A DNA stretch of 64,000 nt from Centropus unirufus (lineage: Eukaryota; Chordata; Aves; Cuculiformes; Centropidae), in assembly GCA_013397695.1 (NCBI GenBank), contig VYZI01000054.1, forward strand, positions 941,937 through 1,005,936, in the 5' to 3' direction. Position 1 is the first letter of the stretch, and each line of letters starts with the position of its first letter. The position numbers and the translations under genes are program-made. Shown in pieces: positions 1 through 14,000 of the stretch. The notes beneath the pieces are model-generated. The model searched no databases. It had not been told where the DNA came from and saw nothing but the letters and a program-made list of their open reading frames with translations.

Positions 1-3000
1 TGGGTTTCAAGAGGAAAATGGAGACCCTGTTCTACTCTTGAAAATATTCTTATGCTCAGGACAACATGTCAGACTCCAGCTGTGAAGGTGCTCCTTGGAT
101 AAGGTCAGGTGTTCAGACAAATCGGTTCCTTACCAGCTACTGAAGCCCTGCACCCCTCAGCATTTCGGGTGTTTTGATCTTTCAAAGCATTTATTTCTCT
201 TTATAACTGTAGAAGGAACTTAGACAATCAGCTCTGGGCTTGGGTATCATTTTTGGCTGGGGACCTAAACTCCAGACACCAGATATCAGGAGATTTGCAA
301 TAGGCTACTGAGAAAATATGACCCTGGGAACAGGAGAAAAAGGTTTGAATGCTGGAGGCTTTTTTTGAGTTCTGGCCATGCAAGGTCTCTTACAAATGCT
401 AAATACCAGAGTAACATTCCCAGTCTTGAATACTGAATTTTTCTTTAATAGCTATGGAAGTGTTTTATGAATAAGATCGATACAATCAGAACAGGTGAGG
501 CTGCTTGCAAGGCCAGCCCTGCCTCTTGGGAGGCAATGCCTAGGGATGCTTGGCTGGTTCTTCCTAGGAAGGTGCTGCTCTGCTGAGCCCCATTGCTAGA
601 GGAAGGCAGCAACGAGAGGTTGTTTGGAGTCAGTTCACTCATTGCTTTCCATGCAGCCCCCGCTACACGTGCTGCTCTTGTGAAGTCCATGGAATGCAGA
701 TGAAGGGATGGAAGCCGTCACACAGTAGCATTCGGCACAACAAACAGCGTGGTATAGGGCACCTGTATGTACATGGTAGGTACGTGCTAATGCATTGTTC
801 CTGGCCCAAAAGAGATGACAAACGCATGGCTTGGGACTGTTCCATTTAAAAGGAACTATAGTGCAAACCTTGTGTTTATGAGGACACTTTGTAACTTGTT
901 TTCATTAAGCGACCATTTTCAACATAGATTAACAAACCATTATAGGCCTTTTAATAAATTATAGTCATTAACCTTGTCTAGGATAACCAAGGGCAGGATT
1001 TTAATTCAGGCAGTAGAGAGTCTGTCCTCTAGGCTTGTGTTCAGGATCACAACAGTGTCGGAACCAACATCCATTCAAGGACCAACTGGAACAGCGCTGG
1101 CTCACAGCCAGCTTTGGTACCTTTACAGTGCCGGGGGGTTCCTGCCGGTGCCAGTGTACAGGGACTTCTCCAGCTGCGTTTTACCTGTGCTCACTCCAAG
1201 CTGCTTCTGTGATCCGTTCTTACAGTTAGAACTAAAGTATGGGAGGACCCTGGCTCCTTTATCTTTAAGGACATACCTGCCAGCTTTTCTGTAGGGAGTT
1301 TCCTGCAGAGGGATTAACACAGAGGCAGGGATCTGACTCAGGACCACTCCAGACACCTCCTGGAAGGGCTGTCATGGAATAGCCACCGGGCAGTCATGAA
1401 TCAGTGCTGAGCAGTCTCACTAGCACCCGATTTCTTAATAGCATCCCATATGTACTTACATTACCAGCTATTTTTGTATCCTCTATGCAATCACCGTCTT
1501 AACAAGAACTCTCTGTCCACATAAAAGAATGGGGCTTTTTCATCTATATAAAAAAAGCTTGTATAAACTTTTATTTAAATCCTTTACGATGTAGGTTTTT
1601 AATTAAGAAAAAACCCCTAACTTTGCTTAAAGCTTATGTTCAGCACCTTTTTTCCTATAACCAACATTTTAGCTTCATTGAATAAAAGACTTTCAAAAAG
1701 GGTTGCAAAAATACTCCTTTAGCACGTTTGGCTTAAAATACTGTCTTGCCATGTCTGTTATTATAGCTGCTTATCACTCTGAGGTAACATTTGTTTTTTG
1801 TTTTGAAGTTTTAATTGCTTGCTTTTAGTGTGATTACCGGGGGGGGGTGGCTAGATGTCTGTGGTTACAGATGGTCATAGAATGAAATGACTGTGTGAAC
1901 CAGCTTCAGCCTCCACACTTGAATTAAAGGAGGATCCAAAGTGGCCGAGAGGAAAATGAAAACAGAGTGCACAGCCCACCTCTCTCTCAGCTGTGTCAGA
2001 GCACAATTGTACAACAGGACCAAGGGTTGTCTGGTGGAAAAGGCGTGGAATCATGACTGGCAGGGATGATTCTGGATAGTAAAAACTGATGAAATGGTTA
2101 AATGACATCTTCCACTCATTCTGCTGATGAGAGGCATCCAGAAGCTGCCAGGCACAAAGCTGACATAACCTTTACCCCATTAACACAGGTTCCAGGAGGT
2201 TCAGCCGGACCCCACTTGTCACCTTGCACGGTTATCGGTGTGGTTGTTGACCTAGCTGGGTTCACTGCATTCCAGAGTTGGTTGTCTAATGTTGTTTATT
2301 TGAGTTCCTCTGCAGCTTCAGCACAGCCTGCTATGCTGGCTTTTTTATGTTTGTAGTTGTAGGCTTCTCCCACTTTGGTGCTTTTGAACGTGTAATTGCT
2401 CCCCATCCTTTTTCTACAGTACTGGAACTGGGAGAGGTTTGGCTAATTTCAGTGTTTCCTGAAATTCCGAGGATTATGAATGGTATCATTATGGATGGAC
2501 ACCCTTTGTTACTTTTCACGAAGCCAGGTGTAAAGCTGAAGCTCAGGCAGAGACACCTGGCCTTTGTATTCTTTAATATTTACAATAGTCTAATGATTAC
2601 CATTGCAGACTCTTGCAAAGTGTTCACCTGTCCTGAGGGATGCAATGACTTGGCGGGATATCTGCATTTCAATTGGAATATTGTTCTTGCTCAGAGAGGA
2701 CTTGAGAGAGTATTATTACTTTTCAACAGTTCCTGCTGTGCCTTGGCATTTACGACCCCTCTGGACTAATGCCTTCAGCAGTTTCTTCTCTGCCCAGCAG
2801 GCTCTGGGCCAGCAGTGTGCCAAGTGCATTATTTCGTCAGCAGCTGCGAGTAGCACAGGTGGCTGGGTTTTATCATTCACCGCTTTTAGCGTGCACAGAG
2901 AAGAACTTTGTAGGTTTCTTTATAGGCAGAGAAATGGAGTCGCTGAGAGGAGAGGGGGTGTCACTCAGCTCACCTGTTCAGGAGGGTGAAAGAGGCAATG

Positions 3001-6000
3001 ATGAGATCCTGGCTGGCTGAACTCCAGCTGGGATACCCATCCTCTGGATTGCTGCCTAGTCCCGAAAATCTGAGGCACGAAGGTGTGATTGTCACTCTCT
3101 GCTCACCTCTTCTGTTTGACTTCCCAATCCAGTCTCCTGTGAGGTCTTCGTGAATCATGCTCCCTCCAAAATCCCTGTCCAATCTACACAAATGCATTTG
3201 GATCTAAAATTAAAACTTCCTTAGGAATACAGGAACAGCTAGGCTTTCCCAGACTGTGCTCTGCTGAGTGGTCCAGGTTCCCAAACACTTTGTATTTCTC
3301 ACAGGTGCATCTCTTAAAGCAGAACAGGATCTCCTCTTGCTTCCGAAGACCTTCCTAAAATTTGATATCAAGTAGCCAGGCCACCTTGATGATGGGATTG
3401 CCTCTGGGCTGCAAAGGCAGGGGCTGGAGGGCAAGGGAAGGTCGGGGAGGGACAGTTTAGGTCCATGGCCTGCACAGCTTCCAGGGGTACCTTCTCACAC
3501 GTGTTTCAGAGAGCTGCCTCTTTAAACCAGGAGCCCATTCCCAGCGGGCAGTCAAGCAGAAAAACAACACTAGCAGAACTGGCCTAACAGATTAACCAGG
3601 AATTGCTTCAAGATGTGAGCTGTTATTGCCCTCTGCTGACAGCTTGCTATACAATGCCATCATTTTTAAAATTTGAGTATTTTCTTCTGTACCGCAAAAA
3701 AGGATTTCAGAGGATCTGTGGTAAATTCAAGGACCCCCTCTTGGACAGATTTTTGTGGTGTATTGCTTGATTTATTTATGTCTTTCTCACTGTTGGAGCT
3801 AAGATGCTACATATTGATCATCCCTCATCAAAGATGTGTCCAGTCTAAGCTGCTGCTGAGTGTACACAGAGCAAGAGCCAATTTTCTCCTGGAGAAATTG
3901 TGGCCTACAGAGACAGAGCAGATAAGGGGTAGTGAAGAAAAAGAAGCTCAGCCCCATTTTACATATAGCTGGCTGAGAGACTGAAAGATCTGGGTGAGCC
4001 TGCAAAAGGGCTTCCTGCCTGGAATTTGTGGTCAGATTAATTCAAAGCAGAAATAAGCCACAAGTCCTGACTGTAAGGATGGATCACACCATTGCATTTT
4101 CTTCTTCCTTCGCAATTTTTTTTCTTACTTTTTTTTATTCACAAAGTCAGAGAATTCCTTAACTCAACCACAGCTGCAATTCAGTCAAACACTGTTTTGA
4201 GGTAAGCAGGCTGAGAAGAAATGATCTATGACAAACAGGAGGTTGGACTACACCATCACATTTCTTTTCTACCTCTATCAGCTTGCCCAAGGACACACTG
4301 GAATTTTGTGAGAAAGCCTGGAAGTGAATCCAGGGTGGGTTTTCTTTGGTCCAGGGCTTTAAAATATTTTTTCCTCCTGTTTACATTTCAGAATTATCCA
4401 ACAAATGGCTTACAGAATGTATTTAAATGTTATAGTGACGAATGGGACAGAAAGGTCTAAGACATTTGGGTCTTTTTTAGCCTATGAACTCTTGCTGAGC
4501 TCTTCCTGAGGACTTCTGCTGTTGTAAATCTGCTTTTTGGATTTTGGTAGTTTGGTAGATGTGTCTGCTGAATAAATGGTGGTGCATTTCAACCACCCAG
4601 TGCCTGGATTGTCTGCTCTGAATAAATGCTCATGTGGGAAAACAGTAGAAGCCTACAGGAATACCCACAGACAGCAAGCAAAAAGGTCTGTTGTCTTCGA
4701 GAACTTCATTTTGCCGTGCTGAGTACATGATAAGTACCAAGGGATTTTTCACAGGCTGGGTAAAAGGATCAGCTGACAGACAAACGCTGCTCTCTGACTC
4801 GAGCAGCAGAGGCTTCCAGTTTCAGGGATTAAGACCAGTTTCCAAGCCCTGATATGGAGAGGAGACATAAAATTTTGAATTCCTGGACTGTAGTGTTGTC
4901 AATGTATGAAGTAAGCTATAGTAATAATCATAGCAACAATAAGTAATAATATTTATAATTAAAAATAACCTCAGGCTGATGAATATGGGACTCATTGTCC
5001 TTCCATGAATGTTCTCTCTGGCCCTAATAAAAAAAGGGTAAACTAGGTCAGTTTTTGCAGTCCTCTGCATGTGTATTCTGGACAGCATCTCAGTATTTCT
5101 CCTGTAGGACCATCTTTCAGACAAATGAACTCTCTTGTTTCCTTGCTCTTTCATCTGTTAGCTTGCTCTCCTTTCTTATGGGGTTTTGCATTAAAACCTG
5201 ATGCTCTCCCCCACTAAGTGTTTATGGCAGCACTACCAGTTGTTAAAATGTGATATGTGGTATTTTGTAAAGTTTTCCAGATTTGTGTTATATAAGAACC
5301 TCAGCAATCATGAAAAAAAATTACTCCCAAGGAAGGAGAGAAAAAAACAGAATAAGAGCTCTGACTTCACATTAAGAATGCAAAAACAAGAAAGCAGGAG
5401 GCCTTGAAAGAGAAGAGATACTAACTCAGAAATATTTGCCATGTCTCTATATATACAATAATTTAATGATTCAAATAGAGATTTTGTTGTAGGATTAACT
5501 TCCTTAAACAACAGATGATAACGTTTTAATGTTTTAAAGGGTGTATTTCATTAAACAGGTACAAGAAACAAAATATATCCAGACTGAAGACCACATTATG
5601 GGAATGACTTCATGTGTTCCTTTGCTTTCTCCTTTCCCCCATGTTCTATACACATTTTACTAATTCTTTCCTGTTCCTTTCCAGAAACATCACTTGGTGT
5701 CTACACTAAGAATGATTTTGGGTCAGGAAGTGGCGAAGACCAAAGCAGGTATACATCACATTATCCTTGATGCTGACGGGGCAGAGCTGACAGGAAAAAC
5801 ATCTTTCATCTCTCCAAAAATGATTTCATCCACTGTAATTGTTTATAGGAGGACAGGTTTGGAATAAAACCTGAGTGCCTCTTTGAAGGACCTAATGCCT
5901 TCTCTGTCATCAGCAGCTGAGGCAGCCTGAATGTCAACATTCTTTTATTGGAGTTAATTTGTCCTTAAAAACTCCTTTGGGATGCAGACTATGTTAGGGC

Positions 6001-8009
6001 TTCCGCTCTCTTAGACATCACCCATTACATCAGACCTCACTGACACATGACTCCAATGAGCCAAGTTGCAGATAGCCTAAGATACCTGCTCTGCCTTTCC
6101 AGGAGGTGACTTTGTTCAGCAGAATTGATGGATGAGATCCACGCCTATATCAGCATTAACTCCAACAGGTTAACGTGCACTGCTAGAAAAGTTAGGCTCA
6201 CAGAGATGGTTGTGTTTTGATCAAGGCTACAGGGATATTTCTTATTTTCAGGGAACTCCACAGCCTTACAAGTTGTGTTTTAGCAGGCTGTAAACACTGT
6301 CCTGCCTAAGAAGGGAAAAACAAAGCCTTTTGTATTAAGTAGCTATGAACAATAGTCATGAATCAAACCCATGCACCTGGCTTAAATTTCAGTAGTACAA
6401 ATTCAATTTGTTATTTTTTAAATCTGCTTTTCCTTTATTTTTTTCCTATAACAAATATCCTCAACAAAATATACAATAACCCATTGACGCTCTCATTGCG
6501 ACGACCCCAGGATACAAATATTTGAAATAATTAGTCACATTTTAAGAGTTATATAATGAAAATTACTACAATTGGCCACATAAAAGTTTAATGAATTATT
6601 TCCCCCTTTGCAAATACACATGGCATTAGGGGTACATTTCTACTACTTCTGTTTTATAAAAGCTCTGGCTTTGACAAAAATAATTTCCAATATTGACAAC
6701 AAGCAGCTAGGAGATGGCATACAATGGACAGTGAGAATGGAATAGCTCTGATGTTTTGTATCCTCCTTTGCAAGTTTAAAACAGGATACATGCATTATTC
6801 AGTGGTTAAATTCAGTGTTAGTATACTCGAGGTGCAATGCCAGTAAAATGAAGACAAATGAATCCTACTCATTGCAGTATGAGATTTGTCCTATAGCTTT
6901 AGGTCTTCATGGAAATTTAACCATTTGTCTATTCTCCTTATTGCTTAGAGAAGGCAGCCAGCACTTCCACATTATTTAAATGTAGAATTATTAGAAAATT
7001 CTGCAGCTACAGAGATAGATGGATTTTACATAAAATCTCTGCTCTTTGTAGCAACCCAATGTGATATTGAGCAAGATAATTGTCAGAAAGAACATTGCCA
7101 GGCTCCTAATGAGAAACTGTTGACAGTAAAATTACCCCAACATTCATCAAAAAGCCAATAAATGTCAAGCATGGGGCCTTTGATGCAGTAGCTCATAATT
7201 CCTGTTCGAAAGCCTTTACAGTCTCTTCAGGGCATGCAATCATCCTACATTTCTGCTGATTTTACTGAAAACTTGGTTGCTGAAGAAGGAGTAGGTGACA
7301 GCATCCTGAATGCCACCTTTACAGTGCCACTGGCTCACCGTGAGACCTCAGGCAAAGCACATTGGCCTCAATTTCCCCATCTGCAATACAGGAATGGCAA
7401 TATAGGAATTAGCCTGAGGCAATTCTGTGAAGGACACAGTGTCGCCATCCAAATGCTCAGAAATCATGAACTAGACAGTGAAAACTATGATGCTGACATT
7501 TGGCAGTGAGTTAGTCATGTATTTTTAATGTTAACTATGCCCAGCATGATATGCCATTGCAGGACATATTTTCAAGCTCTTTCTTTCACAGCGACAGGTG
7601 ATTACTTGAAACCAACTCAAACCTAATTCTAGCCTGCTCTGCTGAATTCTGGGTGGTGCAGCCTTGAGAAAACCAAATGTAGTTTATATTAAAGCTTACA
7701 TAAAATCCAGTTCTGTTCTTTAGCTCTGTGGAATGTGGAAGGTATAAATATCTTGCCCATCATCTCTGTTTAACCCTGTCTTCAGCACACATCCCCCAGA
7801 CGATGTGGTGAGGCAGTTGGTTGTCTGGTCCATGAATTAAGAACAACCCTGTGCTGAGTGTTATTCCAGCTATTGGCTGCACCCAAAGAAGTGACCGGCA
7901 AGTCAAGGACAGTGATTCTGCTCCTTTACTCCACATTTGTGAAAACCCACTTTTTTTTTGTGAAAACCCAAGCAGAAGTACTACTTTCAGTTCTTGAGTC
8001 TTCAGCACA
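1..8009. other. Intergenic DNA, no gene recognised
   Basis: This is AT-rich unique-looking sequence downstream of ECHDC3. Several short ORFs exist, the longest being 140 codons (2347-2769, plus strand). None has recognisable motifs, splice context or compositional bias. A run of eight G lies at about 1840-1848, and a T/C-rich patch lies at 4095-4140. The known vertebrate neighbour on this side (PROSER2) is not visible here. Confidence 0.6.
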
Positions 8010-8392
8010 GAAAGGTTCAGCCTAGAGAAGGCACAAGTGAGACTTAATAGCAAATTTCCTGTACTTGAAGGGGGTCTACATGAAGATGGGGAGAGTCTCC
8101 TTATCAGGAAGCGCAGTGAAAGGACAAGGGGTAATGGTTTCAAGCTGAAAGAGGGGAGATTTAGGTTATGCCATTGGGAACAAACCTTTTCTTGTGAGGC
8201 TGGTGAGACACTGGAACAGGGCACAGAGAATTCATGGATGCCTCATCACTGGAGTCATTCAAGACCGGGCTGGATGATGCTTTGAGCAACCTGATCCAGT
8301 GAAGGTGCCCCTGCCCAGGGTAGGAGGGTGGAACTAGATGATTTTTAAGGTCCCTTCTAACCCAACCCTTTCTATGGTTCTGTGATTTTGTA
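8010..8392 (+). repeat. CR1 LINE 3' fragment
   Basis: It is a 5'-truncated CR1 in sense orientation. It contains the tail sequences about one-armed gaps such as gtgagacactggaacaggg, gctggatgatgctttgagcaacctg and aaggtcccttctaaccca, and ends in a degraded ATTCTATGA-type tail. Confidence 0.9.
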
Positions 8393-8399
8393 ATTCTAT

Positions 8400-10676
8400 T
8401 TGCTGCACCTTTCCTTAGTTTGCCTTGTTCATGAAGGAGCTTGAATTTACATCACAAGGGATGACGTGATCATATCCTCCAGATTTTGCCTATGTATTTT
8501 TCTGAACATTTCCAGGTAATGCCTCAAAGCCATGGACTCTGAGGTCAGTGGCTGGATGGTTCATAACATTCATACTAGCAATTCCTTGCCTGAATTTTCT
8601 CGACCAGGTTTCAGCTGTTCCTGGGCATACAAATTGAAAACGTCCCTGTCGTTTGCAGTTTTAAGCTGCATCCTACAGGCTGAAGACAGACTGAGTCATA
8701 CTTCGTTCACAGAGAAGGCTGCATGTATGCTCCATGCTAGTAGGGTCACTTGAAATTGGGCTAATTACCTGGCAGGCATTGCTGCAGAACAGATTTTCAA
8801 TAAAAAAGAATGGGATGACAAGGGAGAGACTCCTGGCTATTTTGGGACAAACTATCTCTGCAAGCTGCAGATACCCACAGCGCTAAGGCTCTCCATCTAT
8901 CATTTGCTTTGCTGTTTCTTGGCTGTAGAACTTAATTAACAGTTCTGGAACCAGTCTGTTTCCCAGGAATAGCCTGTAAATCCATTAAACAATAAAGGCA
9001 GATGTGGGAAAAAATAAAAGACCCACATAAGTCAGAAATGAAAAATGAGGTTGCTTTGTCAATCCACAGGGAGTGTTCTAAAAGCTTCTGAAGCTTTTCT
9101 GTCTAGTGGTCCAAGCAAGAGGAAAATGTTCCCATGGACACCACCATTTTTGGATCTGATGATTACTAATTACGCAATTAATTTTATTGCATAAAATAGT
9201 ACAAATGCTGTGACAACTGAGTTAAAACATAAATATTTTTTTCTCTTCAAGATCTGAAAGTACAGCACAAATGTTTGGCACATCTTTGAGTCAGAGTGGA
9301 AAAGACCATGAGCCTAGCAAAGCAATGTTCTTAAAGACCTGAACTGTCATCCAGAGTGCTGTGCCTCCATAACTTTCATGGATTTGGGCTGTGAAGGAGC
9401 CTGGGGCATTGAAGTGTTGGAAAAGCAAAGGATAGATAACACACATACTCTGTGCCTTATCTTATAAACAACCAGCACACCAGTTTTGGTAGTTAACCTC
9501 CCTTCCCATTACCATATTGTTTTGCTCAAGGATGCCCATTATTAGCTTTACAGAGCCCTCCCATTACTGTTAGTCTGCTCACAGTGAGAAATGCTAAGGG
9601 GATCTCTATGTCTTTGTAATATTACTGTCTTTTGAGGCCAGTCAAATTCAATAAATCCATGTGCAGGCAAAAGATGACTGCAATTTGCTTCCATTGCAGT
9701 GTAACTTTCAAAATAAGTAATTATTCTTCAAAATAGCAGAACTTTTTCTTTCAGAAATGATAACCAGGAGTTAATAATAATGCAAAACAGTCTTGTGTTG
9801 GTGGTGATAAACTGCAGAAGGAGAATTTCTAAACATCAGAAAGAATGTGCTCATCTAAACTATCACTCATGTTTTAAGGTGGCCAGTGAAACCATTTTAT
9901 TACTGCAGTTAGTTGGAAAGAGCACTAGTCTGCAAAAATCAGATAATGTACTTATTTCTAAAAGCCTGGAACAAAAGAGCCAGTAGAGATTTGCTGAGTA
10001 GTTGCAAGACAGCTATTAAATATAAATATTTTTAAAAACAATTTACTCTTTCCTAATGCTTTTAGAGCAGCATGTGGGAACAGAGTCTAAGTGCAGCATC
10101 TTACTGCATTAAAAAGGACACGGTGAAGGTTACTGGGGTCCAAATTTAACCCTTTTATTTTTTAAATGCTCATAAAGTTTCTTCACCTATACAAACTATG
10201 CAACTTTATATAAAGATTACCCATCTTTCCTAGTGGCAACAGTGCAAGTTTGTATTTTTAAAACAATTATTCTAAATTATGCATATTTTTCACATTCCTA
10301 TAGAAACAAACTGTTTTAAATGATGAATTCAAGTTTAAGTTTCCATTTCTCAAATTAGAAATAGCAGCGGAATGGCTTTTTTCTCATCCTGTGTATGCAC
10401 TGTAGACAGAGAAGAGAATTGCTTTATGGGGTTGTATGCATGGAAATGGTATGAGTATTTAGATCACTGGTTTGAATTAAAATGTTTAGGACCGTTAAGA
10501 AAGAAAAGAGGTTGATTTTTGCTCCAAGCTATCCAGGTCTTGCTCCAGCATAAGGAATAACAGAATTTAATTCTGCTACTCAGGAAGCAAAGTGCCATTC
10601 AACCCCCTGTTCCCAGCAGTGTGCCCAATAGAGCATAGTCCATAGCTACCATGCAGGAGGCAGACTGAACAGTAAG
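8400..10676. other. Intergenic DNA, nothing identified
   Basis: AT-rich sequence without recognisable gene, RNA or repeat. Confidence 0.55.
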
Positions 10677-10770
10677 ACTGCTTCTCCGGATGGGGGGGAG
10701 TGATGTAACACTGCTTCTCCGGATGGGGGGGAGTGATGTAACACTGCTTCTCCTGATGGGGGGCAATGGT
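10677..10770. repeat. 33-bp minisatellite, about 2.9 copies
   Basis: Units begin ACTGCTTCTCCGGATGGG at 10677, 10710 and 10743. The first two copies are identical over 33 bp, each with a run of seven G; the third diverges at its 3' end. Confidence 0.95.
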
Positions 10771-10832
10771 ATGGCTGGCACTACCAACAACAGCCTTTGC
10801 AAGGTGGACCTCGTGCTTCAGTCATTCTGAAG

Positions 10833-11265
10833 TATAGAACGATTGAATCATTAAGGTTGGAAAAGACCTCTAAGACCATCCAGTCCAACCATCAGCCAAA
10901 TACCACCATGCCTACTAAATCATATTCCAAAGTGCCACATCTACACGTTTTGAACACCTCCAGGGATGGAGACTCACCACTTCCCTGGGCAGCCTGTTCC
11001 AATTCCTGACAACCTTTTCAGGGAAGCAATACTTCCTAATATCAAATCTAAACTTCCATGGCAGAACTTGGGGCCATTTTCTCTCATCCTATTGCTTGTT
11101 ACCTGGGAAAGAGACCAGCACCTACCCCATTTCAACTTCCTTTCGGGTAGTTCTAGAGAGCGATATGGTCTCCCCTCAACCTCCTATTCTTCAGACTAAA
11201 CAACCCCAGCACCCTCAGCCGCTCCTGCAGCAACTGTGTTGCATAGCGCTTGGCCTGGGCTTCCT
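10833..11265 (-). repeat. CR1 LINE 3' fragment (antisense)
   Basis: The plus strand reads as the complement of a CR1 3' end: ggttggaaaagacctctaag, then ccagtccaaccatcagcc, and cctattcttcagactaaaca leading to ccctcagccgctcctgcag. Confidence 0.92.
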
Positions 11266-12200
11266 CCACACAGAACTTCCGTGTCCCAAAGACAAAAGTG
11301 CTGACTTCTCGCTGCAGCAGTTTTTCAGTTCAAAGTGCCTGAAACAACAGGCAGACCTGCCAGCAGGGTGGTTTTTAGCAGTGTTTTTTCAGCATCCCAC
11401 TGAGGATGCTCAGGAGTGTTAAACAAGGCCTACCAGGCCTATCAGGGCCCCCTGAAGGGCAGGGTGAGCCAAAGCTGGTGTGGGCTCATCCATGGCGGCT
11501 AGGAGGAATGATTGATCCCAGGAGGGAACTTCCCCAGGACAACTGGATATCTAATTCAATCCAGAGCAGAACTGAGGAATGTACTAACACTCATGCAGAC
11601 AGGGAACTGAGGACACAGGAGCATGCATACCTTGAAAAAGTCTTTGATTCATGATACTTCCACATTTGGAGTTTTAGGAGCTGTAAGTAATATTCATCTG
11701 ATATAACAGGATACCTAAGGCTGAGCTAAACACTGTAGGCTACTTTTACCGTCAACAAAAAGGCCTGTCTGTACAGTAACTCAACTGGTCTTAGGTGCTT
11801 ATTTGAGGGTGAAATGGATGAGCCTTCATGATATGGCTATGTGGAACTTCAGAAAAAATGTCTTTGTGGAGCAGTCATCCAAAGTTGATCAGAATGGATT
11901 GATGCTGAGGCTTGTATAATTAATTATTATCATCATTAATACAACCTCACCCAATTTAGAGATTATGAGAAACTGGGGGAAAGGCCAACACATCTAATGG
12001 CCCTGCTTCAGGCTAGAAGAACCATAATCTAGGGAAGAATCCAAGTTTCGGCATCTGGGGAAGAACTTCATGCCCCAGTAAAGGCTCTCTGCAGACTGGC
12101 AGAGCAGCAGTCCTGCTGGCGCTGGGCTTACAGCGGATGCATGGCTGAAGACGAGCCAACAGAGCACTCTCATCACAACTAAGACAAAATGCAGACTGAG
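11266..12200. other. Intergenic DNA between CR1 copies
   Basis: No recognisable gene. The first part may be further degraded repeat, but I cannot assign it. Confidence 0.5.
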
Positions 12201-12214
12201 CAACACTGACTGGC

Positions 12215-12560
12215 TCAAAGTGTCCAGCAGATGGAGGGAATATTTTGTTCTCTTCTGTTTAGCACTGGTGAGGCCATTATTTGGAATACGGTCCAGTTTT
12301 GGCAAAGCCAGTACAAAAGGAATGTGGAGAAACTGGAACTGGCCCACTCAAGGGCTACTGAGCTGGTTACCTAGAAACCAAGACCTACAAAGACAGTGGA
12401 GGAAGCTGGACTCATTCAGTCTAGCACAGAGGAGCCTAAGTGTGGTCTAACTGCAGCCTGTGACTGCTTGGAAAGAGTTACAAAGATAATGGCACTGAAA
12501 TCTCAGTAATGCCAGATAATGCAACAAGGAACAATGCCAAAAACCTGCTGCTTTGAAGCT
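12215..12560 (+). repeat. CR1 LINE internal fragment (old)
   Basis: Diverged CR1 in sense orientation. Recognisable pieces are tagcactggtgaggccattat, acggtccagttttggcaaag and ctcattcagtctagcacagaggagcctaa (the 'TTCAGCCTGGAGAAG' region). The 3' tail is absent. Confidence 0.7.
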
Positions 12561-13085
12561 CAGACTGAACATTAAGGTTTTTTTCCACCAGGAAGGTTGC
12601 AGAGCACTGTGACACGTTACTCAGAAGAACAGCTTAATCCCTCTTGTTGGAGGTTGTAGGCCAAGATTGTAAATCCATGGCTGAACTGCTCCAGTGCTGG
12701 TAAAATCCTACCTGGATCACAAGCATGGATTTTCCAACTACCACATTTAAGATTCTGCTGTAAACTGAAGACATACAGCCTGGAAATCACAGCTGGCTCA
12801 AAACACTGCCAGGTGAGAGTTTCTGCTGAAGCCCGCAGGCACTGGCTTTCACAGCATGCCCTTTGGAAACTGAATACCCCCAAAGCTATGCTCGTCTCAC
12901 CTGGAGTCGACAGCAAAATTCTCTAGAGCCAGGACAGGTGCTTGAACTGATGGTGGAAAAACAGGATGTGCTGAGGGAGACAAATTAATAACATATACAG
13001 TTCATAAGGACATAAACTCATAAGGAGTGATGAACTACTCTTATAAGCTTTTGTCTGTAACATACGGAAAGCACTGGAATCCATT

Positions 13086-13650
13086 ATCATAGAATTATAG
13101 CATCACCAGGTTGGGAAAGACCTCATAAATTATCAAGTCTAACTGTACCTGTCCACCACAAAACCATATCCTTAAGTACCTCTCTTCTCATCTCTTAAAC
13201 ACCCGCAGGCATGGAGACTCCAGCACCTTCCTGCGCAGCCTCTGCCAGGGCCTGATGACCCTTTCAGTGAAGATTTCTTTCCCAATTTCCAATCTGAACT
13301 CTCCCTTGTGCAGCCTGAGACTGCTTCCCCTCATCCTATCCCCTGTCACTTGGGAGAAGAGACCAGCACCCACCTCTTTACAATCTCCTTTCAGGGAGTT
13401 GTAGGCAGGGATAAGGTCTCCCCTCAGCCTCCTCTTCTCCAGGCTAAACAACCCCATTTCCCTCAGCTGCTCCTCATAACCCCCGTTCTCCAGCCCCTCC
13501 ACCAGCTTTGTTGCTCTTCTCCGGATGCGCTCCAGAACCTCAACATCCTTCTTGGAGTGAGGGCCCGAAACTGAGCACGCGATTTGAGGTGTGGTCTCAC
13601 CAGCACTGAGTACAGTGGCAGAATCACCTACCATCATCCCTGAAATGTGT
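13086..13650 (-). repeat. CR1 LINE 3' fragment, long and well preserved (antisense)
   Basis: It runs from the complement of the tail (tcatagaattatagcatcac) through ccctgtcacttgggagaaga and ctcctcttctccaggctaaa to ccagcactgagtacagtgg. It retains a 149-codon open stretch on the minus strand, which is a remnant within the repeat and not a host gene. Confidence 0.95.
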
Positions 13651-13840
13651 CCAAGGCCTTTAATTTTCTATTAATAACAATAAATGGAAATTCTTACCTG
13701 GAACTAGGGGGACAGGTACTGAGCACGGTGATGTGAACTCTTTCCTAGTCTCTATGATTCCCCAAGTAACCTGTGACATTAAACTGTTTTTTTTTTGCAG
13801 TCTAAAACCATAGATGAAATTGCTGAAAAACCCATTTGGT

Positions 13841-14000
13841 TTTATTTTTCTTATTTATTATATACTTAGAATAAATTTATTGTGGCTTTGGCATATGTAA
13901 GAAGAGAAATTTAACTTTCGATAAGAATAAAAATATAGCTCTCAAAGGCAATTACGTGAAGAATCATAAAACGCAGCCCTGGTTAGCTAGGAAACAAGAT
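13841..14000 (-). terminator. ECHDC3: ECHDC3 3' UTR and polyadenylation signals
   Basis: On the minus strand AATAAA occurs three times within 41 bp (complement of 13876-13881, 13854-13859 and 13841-13846), beginning 120 nt past the stop codon. Transcripts would then end near 13.82-13.86 kb with a 3' UTR of about 150-180 nt. A CR1 fragment starts about 190 bp farther on. Which signal is used cannot be told from the sequence. Confidence 0.7.

Noticed and set aside
2347..2769. 140-codon plus-strand ORF
   Set aside because: No recognisable domain, no splice or promoter context, and base composition like the surroundings; chance ORF.
7760..8224. 154-codon minus-strand ORF
   Set aside because: Its upstream half is antisense to a CR1 fragment and the rest shows no family motif.
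13188..13637. 149-codon minus-strand ORF
   Set aside because: It is the sense reading of a CR1 3' fragment (the CR1-typical LEKRRLRGDLI peptide), not a host gene.
1..14000. PROSER2, the expected next gene on this side
   Set aside because: Looked for a CpG-island first exon or coding exons on the minus strand and found none, so it probably lies outside the window.
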